Below, piece by piece: positions 39,650 to 48,624 of a stretch of 64,000 bases of DNA. Source of the DNA: Rhizobium gallicum bv. gallicum R602sp. GTDB lineage: Bacteria; Pseudomonadota; Alphaproteobacteria; Rhizobiales; Rhizobiaceae. The stretch's first letter is position 1. Each line of letters begins with the position of its first letter. The notes under the pieces are model-generated. The model saw only the letters and a list, made by a program, of their open reading frames with translations. It had not been told where the DNA came from and searched no databases. The stretch spans positions 744,001-808,000 of the forward strand of contig NZ_CP006880.1 of assembly GCF_000816845.1 (NCBI RefSeq). The letters are read 5' to 3'. A program made the translations under genes and the position numbers.

Positions 39650-40534
39650 GTGGATTTTCCCTCGCTCCGTGTCTTTCTGTCCGTCGCCGAACATCGAAGC
39701 GTGACGCGCGCTGCCGAGGCGCTTGGGCGCGTCGGTTCGAGTGTTACGACCCGAATCCAACAGTTGGAGGAGGATCTCGGTGTCTTGCTCTTCAACCGGG
39801 ATGGAAAGCAGATGACCCTCACTCGCGAAGGGCGGCTGTTTTTGTCTTACGCGAAGCGAATGGCGGCATTGGCTGACGAGGCGCGCCATTCGTTGTCGGC
39901 CTCCGGCCGGCCGGCGACTTTGCGTGTAGGGACAATGGAGAGCACGGCGGCAAGCCGGCTACCGCACATTCTGCCACGGTTCGCAACCGTTGCTCCTCAT
40001 ATTTCTCTTCGGCTGACAATGGGTGCGACGCGGGATCTCGCCCGTGCCGTTTTGGCGGAGGAACTCGATTGTGCCTTGATCGCATTGCCCATCGGCAAGC
40101 ATGCAGCCGCCTGGCTTGCCGACGTTGATTTTTGCCAGCTTGAGCTCGCGCCGCTCTGGAGCGAGGAGGTTCTGATCATTCTTCCTCCGGATCATCCGCC
40201 AGTTCGTCATGCCGCGGACATCACCGTTGGCACACTCGCCGCGCTTGAGGCCGGGTGCACCTATAGGCGCATGGCCGAGGATTGGCTTTGCCGTCTTCCG
40301 CCGTTCATGACGATCGAGATGTCATCTTACCACGCCGTGGTTGCGAGTGTCCTTGCAGGAGGCGCCGTTGGTGTCATTCCAGCGTCGATCCTGTCGCAGC
40401 TGCAGGTGTCCGGTGTCCAGACGGTTGTTGCGGGTTCGGCCCAAACCTCGTTTCTCGCACGCAAGAACGCGGGGTCTTCAGAGCTGGATACGTTTCGAAC
40501 GGCCCTTCTTTCCGCTGGTGGGGCAGGTCCATAA
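39650..40534 (+). CDS. LysR-family transcriptional regulator
   Basis: 294 residues from GTG 39650 (DFPSLRVFLSVAEHRSVTRA), a typical LysR start; an upstream TTG at 39608 is less likely. The HTH is about residues 3-60 (SVTRAAEALGRVGSSVTTRI), the substrate-binding domain about 90-290. It lies 68 nt upstream of the HPP-CBS gene in the same direction and may control it. The effector is unknown. Confidence 0.85.
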   Translation: MDFPSLRVFLSVAEHRSVTRAAEALGRVGSSVTTRIQQLEEDLGVLLFNRDGKQMTLTREGRLFLSYAKRMAALADEARHSLSASGRPATLRVGTMESTAASRLPHILPRFATVAPHISLRLTMGATRDLARAVLAEELDCALIALPIGKHAAAWLADVDFCQLELAPLWSEEVLIILPPDHPPVRHAADITVGTLAALEAGCTYRRMAEDWLCRLPPFMTIEMSSYHAVVASVLAGGAVGVIPASILSQLQVSGVQTVVAGSAQTSFLARKNAGSSELDTFRTALLSAGGAGP

Positions 40535-40602
40535 CCGTTGCCATCGCCCGATCCTTTTGTCGGGTGTGGCCCACATCTCATTGACAAATCCACAGGTGAT
40601 AT

Positions 40603-41721
40603 ATGCGTCTCCCACATCGTGAAGCCTTGTCCGGCTGGCGTTTTCGTCTGTTTGCGCCCATCCTTGCCGGTGCGACACTTCGCGAGCGGCTGGTTGCATG
40701 TGTGGGTGCGCTTGCATGCATCGCACTGACGGGCCTCATTTGCGGTGGCCTCCTCGGCGAGGGTCCCCACCTTCCGCTGATTGTCGCGCCGATGGGGGCT
40801 TCGGCTGTGCTGCTCTTTGCTGTTCCGTCAAGCCCATTGGCGCAGCCTTGGCCGATTATCGGTGGAAACACGATCTCTGCTTTCATGGGGGTCATCGCCG
40901 CAAATCTCATTCATGACCCAATCGTCGCAATTGGTGTGGGCGTTTCGCTTGCGATTGCGGCGATGTCGTTCACCCGCTGCCTGCATCCGCCCGGCGGAGC
41001 GGCGGCCTTGACCGCAGTCCTCGGCGGTGCGCCTGTCGCAAGTTGGGGTTTGCTCTTCCCGTTCGTGCCGGTGGGCTTGAATTCGTGCATCCTGGTGGCA
41101 CTCGGGCTTCTGTTTCACAAGCTGTCACGGCACAATTATCCGCATGTTGTCGTCAGCGCGACCAGCATGCATCATACGAAGGATCCGCCCGCAAACCGGC
41201 GGGTCGGATTTCGTGAGGAAGACGTCGATGCGGCCCTCCAGGTATTGAAGGAAACGTTCGACATCGATCGTGCAGATCTGAGCCGGCTTTTGCGAGAAGT
41301 CGAAATTCAAGCGACGGTCCGGTCCAGCAAAGATCTGAAATGCGCAGACATCATGTCGCGGGATGTCGTTGCAGTCAGCCCCGACACCACTGTTGAGGTG
41401 GCGCATGCGCTGCTGCTCCGACACAATGTGCGCACACTGCCGGTCAAAGAGCCTGACGGCAAGCTCGTAGGCAGTGTCGGACTTCGAGAACTCGCTTTTG
41501 CGTCCGGTCCGGTTAAGGCTCTTATGGCGCCACCGGCGACAACTTCGGCTGACGCGCCCGCGCTTGGCCTTTTGCCAGTCCTGACGGACGGGAAAACACA
41601 CGCCGTTGTCGTGATCGACCAGGCGTGGCAGATCATCGGGCTGATCTCGCAGACCGATCTTCTCGCTGCTACGGCGCGTCTCGTTCCGACGGACCGCGTC
41701 GCCTTGGAGAGTGTCGCCTAA
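40603..41721 (+). CDS. HPP-family membrane protein with tandem CBS domains
   Basis: 372 residues. The N-terminal about 175 residues hold four to five transmembrane segments with the eponymous motif CLHPPGGAAALTAVLGG. The C-terminal part (about 245-365) has a CBS pair (ADIMSRDVVAVSPDTTVEVA in the first), which usually senses adenine nucleotides. HPP proteins have been linked to nitrite transport in plants and cyanobacteria, but the bacterial HPP-CBS form is poorly characterised, so a transport role is only suggested. Follows a LysR regulator. Confidence 0.85.
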   Translation: MRLPHREALSGWRFRLFAPILAGATLRERLVACVGALACIALTGLICGGLLGEGPHLPLIVAPMGASAVLLFAVPSSPLAQPWPIIGGNTISAFMGVIAANLIHDPIVAIGVGVSLAIAAMSFTRCLHPPGGAAALTAVLGGAPVASWGLLFPFVPVGLNSCILVALGLLFHKLSRHNYPHVVVSATSMHHTKDPPANRRVGFREEDVDAALQVLKETFDIDRADLSRLLREVEIQATVRSSKDLKCADIMSRDVVAVSPDTTVEVAHALLLRHNVRTLPVKEPDGKLVGSVGLRELAFASGPVKALMAPPATTSADAPALGLLPVLTDGKTHAVVVIDQAWQIIGLISQTDLLAATARLVPTDRVALESVA

Positions 41722-41941
41722 AGCTTCTGATGGCAACGCGGCAAGTTCGGCCCCCCGGCGACGGTCTCGTCGGCATCTGCCGTAAGACGTCCTGATATCC
41801 TGATCGATGATCCGAGAAAATCTCGGCTGAGACATGACGAACACCGGCTGCGCCCGGCATTGATGAAACGCGTGTTCCAGGTCCAAGCGCAACAGATGCG
41901 CGCTGGCGCTTTCACTGCTTCGACAGTCAGCCCGCGAAACG

Positions 41942-42169
41942 GTGAAGCCGTTTGCAGGCGCCGGGCGGCTAGCCATGATCGGTCAGCGACTGAAGGACGG
42001 ATATCTGTTCGGCGACACCTTCACTACCGCCGATGCGCTGCTCTATGTCATGGTTCGCTGGGTGCGCGATTCCGGGCTGAAAATTCCGGATCGCCTCATT
42101 GCCTATGAGGAGCGCGTTGAGGCACGCCCGGCGGTGCAACGGGCGCTGTGCGCCGAAGGGCTGGCTTAG
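41942..42169 (+). pseudogene. glutathione S-transferase C-terminal fragment
   Basis: About 75 codons read like the C-terminal helical domain of a bacterial GST: YLFGDTFTTADALLYVMVRW followed by PDRLIAYEERVEARPAVQRA. The N-terminal thioredoxin fold is missing; sequence upstream in the same frame is open but not GST-like. No start signal is visible. I read it as the remnant of a GST gene whose 5' half has been lost. Confidence 0.65.
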
Positions 42170-42351
42170 CGAGCGATCAAACGGCCGAAAAAAGGGTTTA
42201 AAACATCGCAACGATCATGACCGCGAGCAGGCCAAGCCCATCATCGCCGATAATTTCGCTTAAGTCGGAACTAGCGGAATTTTTACCGGTCTTTGTCGAA
42301 TCGCGGGCTCCAACTGCGTCTAATATGGAACGGCACCATTGGGGGAACAGG

Positions 42352-42699
42352 ATGCGCTACCTTTGTCTCTTCTACATTGATCAAAACCTTGTTGACGCCG
42401 CCAGCAAAGAGGAATGGGCCGAGATCGACCGGGAATCCTTGGCTTCCAACGAAAAGCTCAAACGATCCGGCCACTATGTCGCCTCCAATGCCCTGGCCGA
42501 TCCGAGGACCGCAAAAACATTGCGCGTTCGAGCCGGCAAGGCGAGTTGGACCGACGGGCCCTTCGCAGAAACTAAGGAGTATCTGGGAGGTTTCCTGCTC
42601 ATCGAAGCGGAGAACCTTGCGGAGGCGTTGGCGATTGCAGAGCGGGACTCGCTCGCTCGGATGGGGGCGATCGAGGTGCGCGAGACCGCCGGTTTTTAG
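42352..42699 (+). CDS. YCII/DGPF-domain protein
   Basis: 115 residues from ATG 42352 with GGGGGAACAG upstream. It opens with MRYLCLFYIDQ and has the DGPFAETKEYLGGF motif at about 66-79 that defines the DGPF (YCII-related) family of small ferredoxin-like-fold proteins. These often neighbour ECF41-type sigma factors, but none is present here. Its function is unknown. It sits between degraded genes and appears intact. Confidence 0.8.
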   Translation: MRYLCLFYIDQNLVDAASKEEWAEIDRESLASNEKLKRSGHYVASNALADPRTAKTLRVRAGKASWTDGPFAETKEYLGGFLLIEAENLAEALAIAERDSLARMGAIEVRETAGF

Positions 42700-42879
42700 C
42701 TGCGAAATGCTCCGGCACGTTCTACCGGCGACAAACGGCCGCTTCCATCGTGCCAACGAGGCTATTTTTGCTCAGGCGACAGGATCGTTCCATGATGTTC
42801 ATCCACATGGTGTCCAGAGGGACGGGAGCGAGCGCAGGGTCCTGACGGCCCAACAACGGGTCGCAACCGTTGAGACCCG

Positions 42880-43130
42880 CCCTTTGCGCTTAGGTGATTT
42901 CACCGCTTTGCGAAAGCCAGTACCGAAGCGGCGTGCGTCAGCCCAACGCGTGGCCGGCAAGGCCAAAAACCGTCGGTTCGCACGAACTCGCGAAACACGC
43001 AATAGCCGACGTTTTCTCCGTCGCGCCGGAGCGTGCAAATAGATGCGCCTTCTGAAAAGCAATGCGAGCATCCTCTTGCGATTGGCCCCAATCGCCTGGG
43101 CATCGAGAGCTTCGATCTCATGAAGCATGT
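42880..43130 (-). pseudogene. probable GNAT acetyltransferase remnant with frameshift
   Basis: On the minus strand one frame reads LHEIEALDAQAIGANRKRML (43128 to about 43059) and a second frame continues near 43052 with SEGASICTLRRDGENVGYCV and FREF, as in the central part of GNAT family N-acetyltransferases (xRDGExVGYxVxREFG). The frames join if one base is changed near 43055; after about 42970 the similarity fades. No complete gene remains. Confidence 0.4.
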
Positions 43131-43480
43131 CACTCGACAGATCGCTCACTGAGGTGATGGGGTCATTACAGGATACTGGTTCAGTCGAAGGCGACATAAC
43201 CGCCACTGCTCCCGCAGAGAACTGTTCACCTGACGCCTACCCGGTCGATGCCCGACTTCCTCCCTTAAGCACCGCGCAAGTAGGTGAGCGGAAATCGGTG
43301 CGGGAATTTGGATACGCACCTCGCTTCGAGAAATACGATTTTTCAATCAGACTGATAGTGTACCATAGCTTGCGCTGTCGCACTTTTTGTATGGGCAAAA
43401 TCGCTCCGATGGCAAGGGTCATAAGTCGCATCGTGTCGGGTGCGGCACTTCGGACGGGAGGACGAGCGGATGCATCTGTC

Positions 43481-44143
43481 ATGAGTACGACTCGCCGCCG
43501 CAGCACCACGGGCCTGCGCCAGTTTCTGAATCCCGAGCAGCAGCGCAATTGGATCGAAGGCAAGATGTACTTGCGCGACGCCGACGAGCGCTCGGAGTCT
43601 CTGGAACAACGCTTCAAGTACATCGCGCGGTTTCAGAAGCTGCTTCGCCGCCCGCAGGTACAAGAAGTTCTGGAGGTTCTCAGGCTCTACGGCCAAAACT
43701 GCATCCCCCTCCCGCGCAAGACCGAGCGGAACTACTGGTCGGTTTCTTGTCTGCCGTCGACCTCCGACAAGCCGCTTATCCGCGTTAATGCGAGCTGGAT
43801 GGAGCTTTTCACTCTCTATGCAGACGGCGAGGGCATCCGCGCGAGAGTCCTGGTGCATCTTTCGAATTTCACCACGGACCATTCATCGGCGCAGGACCAT
43901 GTGGACGAATCCTTTCTCGAACACTGCGTCACGATGCCAGAAGACGTCGGCTATTTCTTCCCGCGCGGCGAGGACATTTTCGGCATCACTGTGCGAGGCT
44001 CCGGCTCAATCCACAAATTCCTCGCGACCCCCCGTGTGTTGCGCGCCATTCGGACTTTCAATCTGACGCACATGAACCGAGGTCGGAACGCCTACGGTAC
44101 GAGCCACTGCTACAGCCTGGCGGATCACATGCTGGAAGGTTGA
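43481..44143 (+). CDS. hypothetical protein
   Basis: 220 residues if it starts at ATG 43481 (STTRRRSTTGLRQFLNPEQQ); in-frame starts at 43409 and 43391 or further upstream (43127) are open, and none has a clear ribosome binding site. No family recognised. It is soluble, with a basic helical first third (residues 20-75) and a mixed strand-rich remainder containing NYWSVSCLPSTSDKPLIRVN. It sits in a zone of decayed genes, and codon use appears coding-like to the end. Confidence 0.55.
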   Translation: MSTTRRRSTTGLRQFLNPEQQRNWIEGKMYLRDADERSESLEQRFKYIARFQKLLRRPQVQEVLEVLRLYGQNCIPLPRKTERNYWSVSCLPSTSDKPLIRVNASWMELFTLYADGEGIRARVLVHLSNFTTDHSSAQDHVDESFLEHCVTMPEDVGYFFPRGEDIFGITVRGSGSIHKFLATPRVLRAIRTFNLTHMNRGRNAYGTSHCYSLADHMLEG

Positions 44144-44687
44144 GCGGCTCTGGGGTGCGCGCCGCTCTGGCGAGGTTGTCGGGCCGATCCGACGTCGCGG
44201 CCGCGATCCACTAAATGCTGGCTCGGCGACGGGTTGACCCGCTATCTCGACGACAGCCGTCTGGCGATGAACTTCGTCTCTTCAACGGCGTCATGCCGGA
44301 CATGCATAGGCGCGACATCATGGGTCATGAGACCATGGGCGAGGTCGTCGAAGTCGGCAAGGACAACAAGCACCTCAAGATCGGCGACCGAGTCCTTGCT
44401 CCTTTCACCATTTCCTGTGGCGAGTGCTGCTTCTTCCGACGCGGCTTTTCGAGAAGGAACTGTCGGATGAGTAGGTACTCTTTCTCTAGATTAGCGTAAA
44501 CGTGCTGCTTCCCGAGTCGGTCGAGACGAATTTCCGCAGCTTCATGTCTGAGGATTTGCGAGCACAATTCGAAAAGGAAGTCCTCGGCAAAGTGCTGCTC
44601 AGGGGTGTCGGATCCGCCGGGAACAGCGGTGGCTCTCTTTCTGCTCTGCACGATCTTCCTATGTTGCAGTAGCCAATAGGCGTTCGT
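44144..44687 (+). pseudogene. zinc alcohol dehydrogenase fragment in degraded region
   Basis: From about 44262 to 44460 the plus strand reads [30 protein letters not shown] and [18 protein letters not shown], the segment of glutathione-independent formaldehyde/alcohol dehydrogenases around the catalytic GHE and the structural zinc cysteines. The start, the remaining cysteines and the Rossmann domain are gone. The following 220 nt have open frames on both strands without recognised homology. It is a truncated relic. Confidence 0.65.
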
Positions 44688-45485
44688 TCATTTTTCTGAT
44701 GCCATTGCTCCCAATAGCTTTGGAAGATCACCGAAGCGGGCGATCAAGCCGAATATGAGGGCCGCTGTCGCGACGAAGAGGATCGTTACCGAGGCCATTG
44801 TCGGCGTATAGCCGTAGCGCAGTGCGTTGAAGATCTTGATCGGCAAGGTTTCCATGGTAAAGCCGACTGTCATATAGGCGACGATGTATTCGTTCAGTGA
44901 AAGCACAAACGCAAAGGCGTAACCCGAAATCAGGTACGGCCGGATCAGCGGCAAGACGACCGTCGTAAATATCGTCCTCTCATTCGCCCCCATCGTCGCC
45001 GCCGCTTCGACGAAGGAGCGATCGATTGCGGTGAAGCCGAGCGACAGCGTCACCAGCGGCAATGTGACGAAGAAGATCGCGTGGCTGATCACGGCGGTCC
45101 ACGGTGCGCCGTAAAAGCCGGTCGTCGCCCAGAAAGTCAAGAGGCCAAGTGCGGTGATGACGGGTGGCAAGGTGAAAGGCGCGATGCCCAAAAGCTGGAA
45201 GATGTTCGCCCATGGCGCAATTCTCCGCCACAAGAACCAGGCAAGCGGCAAAGCAATGAGCACTGCAAGTGCTGCGGACAGAACCGCAAGCGTGAGCGAC
45301 GCGAAAAGCGCGTTGCGCCATTCCGGATTGGTGAATATCTCACCGTACCAGCCAAGCGAAAAGCCTTGGGGCGGGAAGGTGAGGCTCTGTTTTGCATTCA
45401 CCGATACCCCGGCAACGACGATCATGGGTGCCGCCAGGAAAAGTCCGATAAACGAAAAATACAGACGGCGGAGCAGCGTGTTCAT
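44688..45485 (-). CDS. ABC transporter permease, PotC type (second polyamine-like system)
   Basis: 265 residues, six hydrophobic segments; EAA loop FVEAAATMGANERTIFTTVV at about 158-177. Last gene of the minus-strand operon that runs from the binding protein through ATPase and two permeases; 4-bp overlap with the PotB-type gene. Its 3' end borders the degraded zone. Confidence 0.88.
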   Translation of the reverse strand: MNTLLRRLYFSFIGLFLAAPMIVVAGVSVNAKQSLTFPPQGFSLGWYGEIFTNPEWRNALFASLTLAVLSAALAVLIALPLAWFLWRRIAPWANIFQLLGIAPFTLPPVITALGLLTFWATTGFYGAPWTAVISHAIFFVTLPLVTLSLGFTAIDRSFVEAAATMGANERTIFTTVVLPLIRPYLISGYAFAFVLSLNEYIVAYMTVGFTMETLPIKIFNALRYGYTPTMASVTILFVATAALIFGLIARFGDLPKLLGAMASEK

Positions 45486-46336
45486 GCCGCTTCTCCCTTT
45501 CGGCCGATCAGCACCGTCAGCCCCACCATGGCAAGCGTCACCAGCACCAGAAAGACGGCCATTGCGGCGGCGAAGGGCATGTTCGACTGATAGATAGCCT
45601 GATCGGTGATCAGCACAGACAAGGTCCAGTGCGACGGACGCCCGAGAATCTGCGGCAGCAGATAGGAGCCGAGCGCAAAAATGAAGACCATGATGAGCGT
45701 TGCGATAATGGTGTTGCGCAATGTCGGTATGACGACCGTGAAAAATGCCTTGACCGGCGATGCGCCGAGCGTGCGCGCCGCTTCCGTCAAGGTGGGGTCA
45801 AGCCGAACGAGCGCGGGATAGAGGATCAGGATCGTGTAAGGCAGGGCTTGATAGACCATGCCGGCCAGCACCGCGCCGAAGCTCGGGGTCAGAGCCACGG
45901 GCTGCTGCATGACGCCTGCCATGACAAGCAGATTGGTGATGCCGGCGGTGCGTGAGAACAACGTCGACCACGCAAAGCCGATGATAACTTCGGAAAGCGA
46001 AAGGATCGCCAGCAGCGCCACCAGCCAAATCACCTGAGCTTTGCGCCCCATGCGCGTCAGCAGATAGGTGAATGGAATGCCAAGCACGATGCAGCAGATC
46101 GCGACGGCAATTGCAAGCATCAGCGAAAAGCCCAGCACCCTACCGAAAAACAGACTGACGAAGCGGGCGTAATTATCGAATACGAAGGCGGGCGTGTAAA
46201 AGCCGCCCTGCTGCCGCTGGAAAAAGCTGACGGCAATCATCGTTGCGAAAGGAATGACGAAGAAGACCGTCAGCATTCCTGCCGGGAAGGCAAGCGGCCA
46301 GTAATCGGCAATTTTTTGTGGTGGTTCACGCCTCAT
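45482..46336 (-). CDS. ABC transporter permease, PotB type (second polyamine-like system)
   Basis: 284 residues, normal PotB length without the large insert of the first system's permease. Transmembrane segment one is about 15-36 (FPAGMLTVFFVIPFATMIAV); the EAA loop TEAARTLGASPVKAFFTVVI is near 185-204. Overlaps by 4 bp (ATGA) both the ATPase gene upstream and the PotC-type gene downstream, so the three are tightly coupled. Confidence 0.88.
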   Translation of the reverse strand: MRREPPQKIADYWPLAFPAGMLTVFFVIPFATMIAVSFFQRQQGGFYTPAFVFDNYARFVSLFFGRVLGFSLMLAIAVAICCIVLGIPFTYLLTRMGRKAQVIWLVALLAILSLSEVIIGFAWSTLFSRTAGITNLLVMAGVMQQPVALTPSFGAVLAGMVYQALPYTILILYPALVRLDPTLTEAARTLGASPVKAFFTVVIPTLRNTIIATLIMVFIFALGSYLLPQILGRPSHWTLSVLITDQAIYQSNMPFAAAMAVFLVLVTLAMVGLTVLIGRKGEAA

Positions 46337-47370
46337 TTGAGCAGTACCACGCAGACGTCCGGCGAGAGCTTGACGCCAACCTCTTGGCCAACGGTGACGG
46401 CAGGTCTTTCGCGTGGTGTCGAAACGGCGACGACCTGTGTTCCGGATAGATCTAGGAAGGTCTCGATCGTGCCGCCGAGATCGCGAATGAAGGTTACCTT
46501 GCCAGCAATGGTGTTGCCACCTGGCGCTGTCAGATGCACGTCCTCCGGCCGCACCGAGATCGTTGCCCTGTTGAGGCCGGGAGGAAGCAGAACGCCTTCG
46601 ATGACCTTGCCGAAGACCGTTGCGCGGCCGGCGCTGTCGGCTTCTGTCGTGAGCAGGTTGGTCGAACCGATGAAATCGGCGACGAAGCGGTCGGCGGGAC
46701 GGCGGTAGATCTCGATCGGGCTTGCTGCCTGGCGCAGTTCGCCACTGTTCATGACGACGACTGTATCTGCCATCGTCATTGCTTCGCGCTGGTCGTGGGT
46801 CACGACGATCGTCGTGATTCCAAGCGTCTGCTGCAGCTGCCGGAGCTCCACCTGCATCGCCTCGCGCAGTTTTGCATCAAGGGCCGACAGCGGTTCGTCG
46901 AGCAGGAAGAGCTTCGGCGAAATTGTCAGTGCACGAGCAATTGCGACACGCTGGCGCTGGCCGCCGGAAAGCTTGTTCACTGGTCGGTCTGCATAGCCCG
47001 GCAAATGGATCAGCGACAGGAGCTCATCGACACGCTTCCTCTGGTCTTCCTTGGCCGTGCCCCGGATCCGCAGTGGATAGGCGATGTTTTCGCCGACGGT
47101 CAGGTGTGGGAAAAGCGCGAGGGACTGAAACACCATCCCCAGATCGCGCTTGTGGGTCGGGACGGCCGTAATGTCGTTGCCGTCGAGCACAATGGCGCCG
47201 CTCGTCGGCACGTCGAGACCGGCTATCATGCGCAGCAGCGTTGTCTTGCCGCAGCCGGAGGGTCCGAGCAGGCAGACGAACGTGCCATGCGGAACGTTGA
47301 GCTGCACATTATCGACGGCGGTGAAGGCGCCGAATTGTTTGGTGACATTGTTGAGTGTCAGTCCGGACAT
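46333..47370 (-). CDS. ABC transporter ATP-binding protein, PotA type (second system)
   Basis: 345 residues from ATG 47370, chosen for the GGGGGA ribosome binding site and because the next residues SGLTLNNVTKQFG start the ATPase fold; a longer frame from 47415 is unlikely. Walker A GPSGCGKTT, signature LSGGQRQRV, Walker B LFLLDEPLSALD, H-loop THDQREA, then a TOBE domain (about 265-340). Drives import through the two downstream permeases. Confidence 0.9.
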   Translation of the reverse strand: MSGLTLNNVTKQFGAFTAVDNVQLNVPHGTFVCLLGPSGCGKTTLLRMIAGLDVPTSGAIVLDGNDITAVPTHKRDLGMVFQSLALFPHLTVGENIAYPLRIRGTAKEDQRKRVDELLSLIHLPGYADRPVNKLSGGQRQRVAIARALTISPKLFLLDEPLSALDAKLREAMQVELRQLQQTLGITTIVVTHDQREAMTMADTVVVMNSGELRQAASPIEIYRRPADRFVADFIGSTNLLTTEADSAGRATVFGKVIEGVLLPPGLNRATISVRPEDVHLTAPGGNTIAGKVTFIRDLGGTIETFLDLSGTQVVAVSTPRERPAVTVGQEVGVKLSPDVCVVLLK

Positions 47371-47476
47371 AAATCCCCCGCATGGGCCACGTGGATAGGA
47401 CGACTGCCCCCGCATGGGCCTTGGCCCTCAAAGGGGCAAGGCGCATGCATTTTATGGAGCGTTCAGTCTCGAAAGC

Positions 47477-48565
47477 TCAACCGACTATGAGTTCCGTCCA
47501 CTTCTGGTTCAGCCAATCGGACTTGGTCTGATACAGATCGTAGCGTGGCGTAATCGGCTCGATGTCGGAGGCGACGGCTGCAAACTCCTTGTCGGTCAGG
47601 TCGAGCAACTCGCGCTTGATCGTTGGCGCGGTGCCCACCTTGCGCGACATCAGTGCCTGGATGGCCGGCTGGCACATGTAGTCGATGAAAATATTTGCCT
47701 CTTCCGCCTTCTTGGAGGCACGCGACAACGCCCAGCAGCCGGAATCCTGGATTCCGCCCTCCTTGGGGAAGGTCGAGCGGACCGGGAACCCGTCGGCGGC
47801 CGCAAGGCCGGTGACGTCGTGATAATACTGTCCCATCGGGATTTCACCGGACTTCAGCGCCTGCTCGAACTGTGCCTCGTCGCGATACCACAGCCGGACA
47901 TTCGGCTTCACCTCGGCAAGCTTTTCGAACGCCTTCAGAAGACCCTCTTCCGTATCGAGCGCGTTCGTGCCGCCGAAATGCGTCTTGGCCGTCACTTCCA
48001 ACAGGAACGAGTTGGAAACAAGGGCAAGCAAGCCGAGTTTGTCGGCGTTTGCCGGATCCCAAAGGGCATTCCAGGAGGTCGGCGCTTCTTTAAAGACGTC
48101 GGTATTGGTGACGAGTGTGATGTACCACGCGACGGCCCCGACGCCGGCAACACGGCCATCCGGATATTTGTTCACGAAGCGGTCGATGAGGCCTGAGGCG
48201 TTCTTGAGCTTTGCTGTGTCGATCGGCGTCCACAGTTCGGTCGCCTGGCCCTTGAGCATTGCGACCTGCGACATCATCGAAAGGTCGGCAGGCGCCTGGC
48301 CGGCCTTGGCAGCCTGCTCCAGCTGCACCAGCCACGCCTCGCCCGTCGGTTCGGCCACCGATTCGACGGCAATGCCGGTTGCCTTCGTGAATTCCGGGAA
48401 AACGTTCTTGTCGAACGAATCCTTGAAGTAGCCGCCATAAACGCCGACCTTCAGCGACTTGTCCTGCGCGCGCAGAATGGAGGGCATGGCGAGCATGCTG
48501 GTGGCAGCGACGCCGCTTGCCAGCAGGTTTCGGCGGCTGACCGCCTTGTCGAGAATGGATTTCAT
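47477..48565 (-). CDS. polyamine-type periplasmic binding protein, Tat signal
   Basis: 362 residues, PotD/PotF-like. The signal peptide carries a twin-arginine motif (SRRNLLASGVAATSMLAMPS, about residues 10-29), suggesting export in folded form; this differs from the Sec-type signal of the first system. The mature part begins KSLKVGVYGGYFKDSF. It lies 59 nt downstream of the ureohydrolase gene and 106 nt upstream of the ATPase gene. The ligand is likely a polyamine or guanidino compound, inferred from the ureohydrolase. Confidence 0.85.
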   Translation of the reverse strand: MKSILDKAVSRRNLLASGVAATSMLAMPSILRAQDKSLKVGVYGGYFKDSFDKNVFPEFTKATGIAVESVAEPTGEAWLVQLEQAAKAGQAPADLSMMSQVAMLKGQATELWTPIDTAKLKNASGLIDRFVNKYPDGRVAGVGAVAWYITLVTNTDVFKEAPTSWNALWDPANADKLGLLALVSNSFLLEVTAKTHFGGTNALDTEEGLLKAFEKLAEVKPNVRLWYRDEAQFEQALKSGEIPMGQYYHDVTGLAAADGFPVRSTFPKEGGIQDSGCWALSRASKKAEEANIFIDYMCQPAIQALMSRKVGTAPTIKRELLDLTDKEFAAVASDIEPITPRYDLYQTKSDWLNQKWTELIVG

Positions 48566-48624
48566 GGCTTTGTTCCCTCTTTTGTTTGGTCTGACATGTT
48601 GCAGTTTCCGGTCGTTGCCGATTA

